This document shows, in pieces, positions 1 to 3,162 of a stretch of 6,155 nucleotides of DNA. The first letter of the stretch is position 1. Every line of letters begins with the position of its first letter. The position numbers and the translations under genes are program-made. The notes below the pieces were generated by a model. It was not told where the DNA came from and made no database searches. It saw only the letters and a program-made list of their open reading frames with translations. The DNA is from Rhodospirillales bacterium (lineage in GTDB: Bacteria > Pseudomonadota > Alphaproteobacteria > Acetobacterales > Acetobacteraceae): assembly GCA_015654825.1 (NCBI GenBank), contig JAATGE010000671.1, forward strand, positions 1 to 6,155, in the 5' to 3' direction.

Positions 1-1310
1 GAGGCCAGTGTATAGGCGTGGCCCTCACGCCCCGCACGGCCAGTACGCCCGCTGCGATGCACGTAGTCTTCCGCATGGTGCGGCACGTCGAAATTGAACA
101 CGTGGCTCAAGCCACCGATATCCAGCCCGCGGGCGGCCACGTCGCTGCACACCAGCAGCCGCAGCTCGCCGGCCTTGAATTTCTCCAGGGTCGCGAAGCG
201 CACCGGCTGGGCCATGTCGCCATGCAACGCGCCGACGGAAAAGCCGTGCCGCTTCAGCGACTTGTAGAGAATGTCGACTTCGCTTTTGCGGTTGCAGAAG
301 ATCAGCGCGTTCTGCACGTCCTCGCTGCGAATCAGCCGCCGCAGCGCCTCGCGCTTGTCGTGCTCCGCCACCAGCGCAAGGCCGGCAACGATCGTGGTGG
401 CGACGCTCGCCGAGCGGCTCACCGTGATCATTCTCGGATTCTGCAGGAAGGCGTCCGACAGCCGGCGGATCTCCGGCGAAATGGTCGCCGAAAAGAACAA
501 AGTCTGCCGGTTCTTCGGCAGCAAACCGACAATCCGCTCCACATCGGGTATAAAACCCATGTCCAGCATGCGATCGGCTTCGTCGATCACCAGTACTTTG
601 CAATCGTTCAGCAGCAGGCCGCCGCGCTCGAACAGATCCAGCAGGCGGCCCGGTGTCGCGATCAGCACGTCGACGCCGCGCATCAGCGCGTCCTTCTGGT
701 CGTTCAGGCTCTCGCCGCCGATCAGCAACGCGTGGTTCAGCTTCGTGTTCTTGCCGTAGACGACAAAGTTTTCCGCGACCTGCAGCGCCAGCTCGCGCGT
801 CGGCTCCAGGATCAGCGAGCGCGGCATGCGCGCCCGCGCCCGGCTGCCGGACAGAATATCCAGCATCGGCAACGTGAATCCGGCGGTCTTGCCGGTGCCG
901 GTCTGCGCCACGCCCAAAACGTCGCGCCCGGCGAGCACCACGGGGATCGCCTGCGCCTGAATTGGTGTCGGGTAGATGTAGCCCTTCTCGGCGATGGCGC
1001 TGAGGATGGGCTCGGACAGGCCGGTATCGGCAAACGTGGTTTGCACCGGCGCTGTTTCGTCGGGCGCCGCTTCGGCGGCTGCCGCCTCGTCGGATGCGTG
1101 GCCGATCACCGGGCCGGCATCCTCATTCGCTGCGGCATCCGTGCGGGAACCCGCCGCGGACGCAACGTTTTCAGGGCCTTCGTCCACCGCGTCGGTATCG
1201 GCGTGTGGCCCCACAGGCGGGATTTCCGCCGCGGCCGCCAGGGGTGTTTCCGGGTGCGTTTCCGGCTGCGCGGTGGGTGACGCCTCGCAGGCATTCAGGT
1301 CGTTCAACAA
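1..1310 (-). CDS. rhlE: RhlE-like DEAD-box ATP-dependent RNA helicase, C-terminus cut by window edge
   Basis: This is an ATP-driven RNA-unwinding enzyme of superfamily 2, expected in the cytoplasm and acting in ribosome assembly or RNA decay. Counting from a TTG at 1310, the visible 436 residues contain the Q motif (GYIYPTPIQ, ~110-118), motif I AQTGTGKT (~135-142), PTREL (~170-174), TPGR (~219-222), motif II DEAD (243-246), motif III SAT (~274-276), then LIFCNRK, ALHGDM, SDVAARGLDI and motif VI HRSGRTGRAG. Both RecA-like lobes are therefore present; only the C-terminal tail lies beyond base 1. The wording matches alphaproteobacterial RhlE-type proteins. About 90 residues precede the usual start of the fold (TTFADTGLSEP). 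They are rich in Ala, Glu, Asp and Pro, have almost no basic residues, and are probably disordered. The start is uncertain: the frame is bounded by TGA at 1317-1319 and has no ATG before residue 149. TTG at 1310 or 1307, or a GTG such as 1046, are the candidates. The RhlE subfamily assignment is less certain than the DEAD-box assignment. Confidence 0.95.
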   Translation of the reverse strand, partial: MLNDLNACEASPTAQPETHPETPLAAAAEIPPVGPHADTDAVDEGPENVASAAGSRTDAAANEDAGPVIGHASDEAAAAEAAPDETAPVQTTFADTGLSEPILSAIAEKGYIYPTPIQAQAIPVVLAGRDVLGVAQTGTGKTAGFTLPMLDILSGSRARARMPRSLILEPTRELALQVAENFVVYGKNTKLNHALLIGGESLNDQKDALMRGVDVLIATPGRLLDLFERGGLLLNDCKVLVIDEADRMLDMGFIPDVERIVGLLPKNRQTLFFSATISPEIRRLSDAFLQNPRMITVSRSASVATTIVAGLALVAEHDKREALRRLIRSEDVQNALIFCNRKSEVDILYKSLKRHGFSVGALHGDMAQPVRFATLEKFKAGELRLLVCSDVAARGLDIGGLSHVFNFDVPHHAEDYVHRSGRTGRAGREGHAYTLA

Positions 1311-1316
1311 AAGGTC

Positions 1317-1349
1317 TCAATCGGAGCAAGGGTTGGGCGGGCGGATCAT
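1317..1349 (-). other. Ten-codon ATG open frame immediately upstream of, and in phase with, the helicase
   Basis: An ATG at 1347-1349 opens a frame reading MIRPPNPCSD and ends at TGA 1317-1319. The next in-phase codons run straight into the helicase frame, whose first possible start is TTG at 1310. The ATG has no clear Shine-Dalgarno sequence; the bases before it are only GC-rich. It could be a leader peptide, the true helicase N-terminus interrupted by a stop or a sequence error, or chance. Chance is the default. Confidence 0.2.
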
Positions 1350-1414
1350 GCCGCCGCCGCGGTGAACGCATCTGGCCCACGGCCAAAGCCGCGGATTGCG
1401 CGCCGCCACCCGCG

Positions 1415-1443
1415 CATATCCGGTTTCGACCCGGAAAAGTCAA
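1415..1443 (-). promoter_or_regulatory. Putative sigma-70 promoter for the helicase gene
   Basis: On the minus strand, a TTGACT -35 box (1438-1443, five of six consensus bases) lies exactly 17 bp from a GATATG -10 box (1415-1420, three of six). Transcription would start near 1408 and leave a leader of about 100 nt before TTG 1310. A short inverted repeat, TCCGG-N7-CCGGA (1419-1435), overlaps the spacer and the first bases of the -10 box. The spacing and position support the call, but the -10 box is weak. Confidence 0.45.
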
Positions 1444-1487
1444 GCTTTACCGCATTCCAGCAGCGTGAATCCGTGCCCCACCGAGGC

Positions 1488-2870
1488 TCAGCGAGCCCCG
1501 CTAGGCCACAACACGACCCGCAGCGTCTGCAGGATGATCAGCAAATCGAACAGAATGGAAAAATTCTTAACGTAATAGAGGTCATAACTCAATTTTGCGC
1601 GCGCATCCTCGATACTCGCCCCATACGGATAGTTGATCTGCGCCCACCCGGTCAGCCCCGCCTTCACCATGTGCCGCTCATGGTACAATGGCAGCGCCCT
1701 ACCCAACTCCTCGACGAACTTGGGCCTTTCCGGCCGCGGTCCCACCAGCGACATGTCGCCGCGCAGCACGTTCCAGAGTTGTGGCATTTCGTCGACCCGG
1801 CTCTGGCGCAGCAGATTGCCTATTCGCGTCACGCGCGGATCGCGCACCGCGGCCCACACCTCACCCGCGGCCTCCGCGTTCACCCGCATCGTGCGCAACT
1901 TGTAGATGCGAAACGGGCGGCCGTTGCGCGTCACTCGCTGCTGGCTGTAAAGCACCGGGCCGCCATCATCGAGCCGGATCGCAATCGCCCCAAACACCAG
2001 AAATGGGCTGAACAGCACCAGCAGCATCAGGCTCACCAGCACATCCAACGCCCGCTTCAGCGCATTGTCGATCGTGCCGAAATAGAAACCGTCCGAATAC
2101 AGCAACCAGCCAAGATCGATCCGCCGCACATCGACACGGCGCACCTCGTGCTCGATGAAACTCAAATACTGCACCACCGGATAACCCTCTCGCTTGCAGG
2201 CAAGCAGGCTTTCCAGATTCATGCCGCGGCGGTCGTCCGGCGCAACAACAATCTCGTCGGGCTGAACCTCGCGCGCCACCCGCAGCAAATCGTCTTCGGC
2301 GCCCGACACGATCTTCTCGGGCCGACCCTGCAACAGGTCCGGATGTGTGGCCCCAAAGGCCGCATCGGTCACGAACGTGATGTCGTAGTGCGGGTTGGCA
2401 CCTTCGTCGTCGAGCATCGTCAGCAAGTCCCGCGCCCGCTCGCCGGCCCCCACCACAAGAAGCCGGCGGCGGAACATGCCGCCACGCTTCAGCACCAGGA
2501 ACACCGCACGCGCCAACATGCCGGCGACACAAAACGCCAACACAGCGCCGGCAAACAGCCGCACGCGGTTGACCGGTGCACCAATGAACGGCACCAGCAA
2601 AGCCAGGCCGCAAGCGGTCGCCACCGCGCCCAACCCCACCGCCATCGGCACCCTTGCCAGCGAGCCCCGCGTGTCGATGATCGCGTCCCGCCGGTACAAG
2701 CCCAACGCGTACAGCGAGACCAGGTTGGCCGCCGGATACAACAGCGTCGCCAGGCCGTCCGGCGTCGCATCCAGGCACTCGTTGCCCCAGCAGCCGAAGC
2801 GCAGAATCACCGGCCATGCCATCAGCACGAACAGGATATCGAGCAGGAACAAAGCCTTGCCGGTCGTCAC
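1488..2870 (-). CDS. Undecaprenyl-phosphate sugar-phosphate transferase (exopolysaccharide initiation; EpsB/XrtA-associated type)
   Basis: This membrane enzyme should transfer a sugar 1-phosphate from a nucleotide sugar to undecaprenyl phosphate, the first step of exopolysaccharide assembly. With GTG 2870 as start it is 460 residues, a normal length for the family. Four hydrophobic N-terminal segments (~6-25, 41-59, 75-97, 103-127) precede a nucleotide-binding-like region beginning LLVVGAGERA (~137-146). A further hydrophobic segment (~274-298) leads into the catalytic domain: KLRTMRV (~324-330), the Asp-Glu dyad in RVDEMPQLWNVLRGD (D360, E361), SLVGPRPERP (~374-383) and GLTGWAQINYPYG (~405-417). 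The ending, LLIILQTLRVVLWPSGAR, closely resembles TIGR03013-type transferases of exosortase (XrtA)/PEP-CTERM systems; this is from memory. The frame is open to TTG 2999, but those 43 codons read through a repeat and a promoter candidate. GTG 2870 has only a weak ACGAG at 2881-2885 as ribosome site, yet begins just before the first membrane segment. The first ATG (2822) would cut that segment. Confidence 0.94.
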   Translation of the reverse strand: MTTGKALFLLDILFVLMAWPVILRFGCWGNECLDATPDGLATLLYPAANLVSLYALGLYRRDAIIDTRGSLARVPMAVGLGAVATACGLALLVPFIGAPVNRVRLFAGAVLAFCVAGMLARAVFLVLKRGGMFRRRLLVVGAGERARDLLTMLDDEGANPHYDITFVTDAAFGATHPDLLQGRPEKIVSGAEDDLLRVAREVQPDEIVVAPDDRRGMNLESLLACKREGYPVVQYLSFIEHEVRRVDVRRIDLGWLLYSDGFYFGTIDNALKRALDVLVSLMLLVLFSPFLVFGAIAIRLDDGGPVLYSQQRVTRNGRPFRIYKLRTMRVNAEAAGEVWAAVRDPRVTRIGNLLRQSRVDEMPQLWNVLRGDMSLVGPRPERPKFVEELGRALPLYHERHMVKAGLTGWAQINYPYGASIEDARAKLSYDLYYVKNFSILFDLLIILQTLRVVLWPSGAR

Positions 2871-2916
2871 GCGAATAGCACTCGTTTGCTGAAAGACCGG
2901 AAACCGATCGCCGCGT

Positions 2917-2945
2917 CTAATGGGCGGGCCGCGCGCGTCGGTCAA
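2917..2945 (-). promoter_or_regulatory. Putative sigma-70 promoter for the sugar transferase gene
   Basis: A TTGACC -35 box (2940-2945, five of six consensus bases) and a CATTAG -10 box (2917-2922, three of six) are separated by exactly 17 bp on the minus strand. Transcription would start near 2910, giving a leader of about 40 nt before GTG 2870. This fits that start and conflicts with a start at 2999. The -35 box lies nine bases from the edge of the palindromic repeat (2955). Confidence 0.45.
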
Positions 2946-2954
2946 CCGGATAGG

Positions 2955-2991
2955 AAGGAAGGCCAGGGGCTCTGCCCCCTGGACCCCCGCT
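2955..2991 (+). repeat. Left terminal inverted repeat of the composite element
   Basis: The sequence starts AAGGAAGGCCAGGGGCTCTG and ends TGGACCCCCGCT. It matches the reverse complement of 3124-3159 except for about three single-base indels and one substitution. It contains its own hairpin, with arms CCAGGGG (2963-2969) and CCCCTGG (2976-2982) and a six-base loop. Confidence 0.8.
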
Positions 2992-3007
2992 AAGGACAAG
3001 TCCTTAG
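2990..3007. repeat. Perfect palindrome CTAAGGAC-AA-GTCCTTAG
   Basis: Two 8-base arms that are exact reverse complements are separated by AA. The palindrome directly abuts the inner end of the left terminal repeat. It could be a protein-binding dyad or the tip of a cruciform. A two-base loop is too tight for an RNA hairpin unless the inner pairs open. Confidence 0.75.
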
Positions 3008-3021
3008 AACCTACTGATTCA

Positions 3022-3091
3022 GTCGGAAGACAGGGAGGGGGGCAGCGGGTGCGTGGGCAAGGACTCGTTGCCCCCCTTCCTGTCCTCCGAC
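3022..3091. repeat. Long inverted repeat, 23-bp arms with 24-base loop
   Basis: The left arm 3022-3044 (beginning GTCGGAAGACAGGG) and the reverse complement of the right arm 3069-3091 (beginning GTCGGAGGACAGGA) agree at 21 of 23 positions. Read as RNA from either strand, one of the two differences becomes a G-U wobble. The loop is 3045-3068. The structure lies about 70 bp past the RND stop. It may block read-through or protect the mRNA 3' end, but on the minus strand no T-run follows it, so it is not a standard intrinsic terminator. Confidence 0.75.
3033..3057 (+). other. Potential G-quadruplex motif
   Basis: Four runs of at least three G (3033-3035, within 3037-3042, 3047-3049 and 3055-3057) are separated by linkers of 1 to 7 bases on the plus strand. 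The motif overlaps the left arm and loop of the long inverted repeat, so quadruplex and hairpin would be mutually exclusive. Folding is inferred from base pattern only. Confidence 0.35.
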
Positions 3092-3106
3092 AAAATTAAC
3101 GGGGGT

Positions 3107-3125
3107 CTGGGGCCTCAGGCCCCAG
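3107..3125. repeat. Perfect palindrome CTGGGGCCT-C-AGGCCCCAG
   Basis: Nine-base arms are exact reverse complements around a single central base, realistically an 8-bp stem with a 3-base loop. On the minus strand it is followed by ACCCCCGTTAA and then TTTT at 3092-3095. That is terminator-like, but the T-run is about 11 bases too far for a textbook Rho-independent site. Confidence 0.75.
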
Positions 3126-3159
3126 CGGGGTCCAGGGGAAGAGCCCCTGGCCTTTCCTT
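3124..3159 (-). repeat. Right terminal inverted repeat of the composite element
   Basis: Read on the minus strand it begins AAGGAAAGGCCAGGGGCTCT and ends CCTGGACCCCGCT, mirroring 2955-2991. It begins four bases after the RND stop codon. Confidence 0.8.
3132..3150 (-). terminator. Hairpin just after the RND stop, possible weak terminator or mRNA-end protector
   Basis: The arms CCAGGGG and CCCCTGG are perfect 7-base complements around a five-base loop, 12 bases past the RND stop codon. A second strong hairpin (3107-3125) follows at once. No adjacent T-run is present, so Rho-independent termination is doubtful. The tandem hairpins may instead stop RNA degradation from the 3' end. Confidence 0.35.
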
Positions 3160-3162
3160 AAC

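Larger units (their letters stand above)
1311..1487. other. Intergenic region between sugar transferase and helicase genes
   Basis: This 177-bp gap separates two minus-strand genes. It holds a sigma-70-like promoter candidate (1415-1443) and a ten-codon open frame that ends just before the helicase start. I see no strong hairpin followed by a T-run after the transferase stop at 1488, so no intrinsic terminator can be called. Read-through from the transferase into the helicase is possible. Confidence 0.6.
2955..3159. repeat. Composite palindromic intergenic element with imperfect terminal inverted repeats
   Basis: Almost the whole gap between the RND stop (3163) and the transferase promoter consists of nested inverted repeats. 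The ends (2955-2991 and 3124-3159) are near-identical copies in opposite orientation. Inside lie a perfect 8-bp-arm palindrome (2990-3007), a long hairpin with 23-bp arms (3022-3091) and a 9-bp-arm palindrome (3107-3125). No transposase is encoded. The layout resembles a miniature non-autonomous element, or a cluster of REP-like units. GGCCAGGGGCTCT-type units are familiar to me from intergenic DNA of Acetobacteraceae, but family membership cannot be tested here. No clear target-site duplication was found. Confidence 0.75.

Noticed and set aside
25..603. Minus-strand open frame of 192 codons within the helicase
   Set aside because: It is out of phase with the helicase motifs and has no domain of its own.
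18..1280. Plus-strand open frame of 420 codons opposite the helicase
   Set aside because: Low-complexity Arg/His/Gln/Ala-rich translation with no domain signs. The opposite strand carries every DEAD-box motif in one frame.
1362..2993. Plus-strand open frame of 543 codons opposite the sugar transferase
   Set aside because: Its translation is rich in His, Gln, Arg and Pro with no recognisable motif, and it mirrors a minus-strand gene with full family motifs. It is a GC-driven antisense shadow.
3092..3125. Classic Rho-independent terminator for the RND gene
   Set aside because: A strong hairpin and a TTTT are present on the minus strand, but about 11 GC-rich bases separate them. It is listed only as a palindrome.
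2955..3159. CRISPR array or tRNA/ncRNA gene in the repeat-rich gap
   Set aside because: The repeats are inverted and unequally spaced with no uniform spacers. No cloverleaf, TPsiC-arm or known RNA signature is visible.
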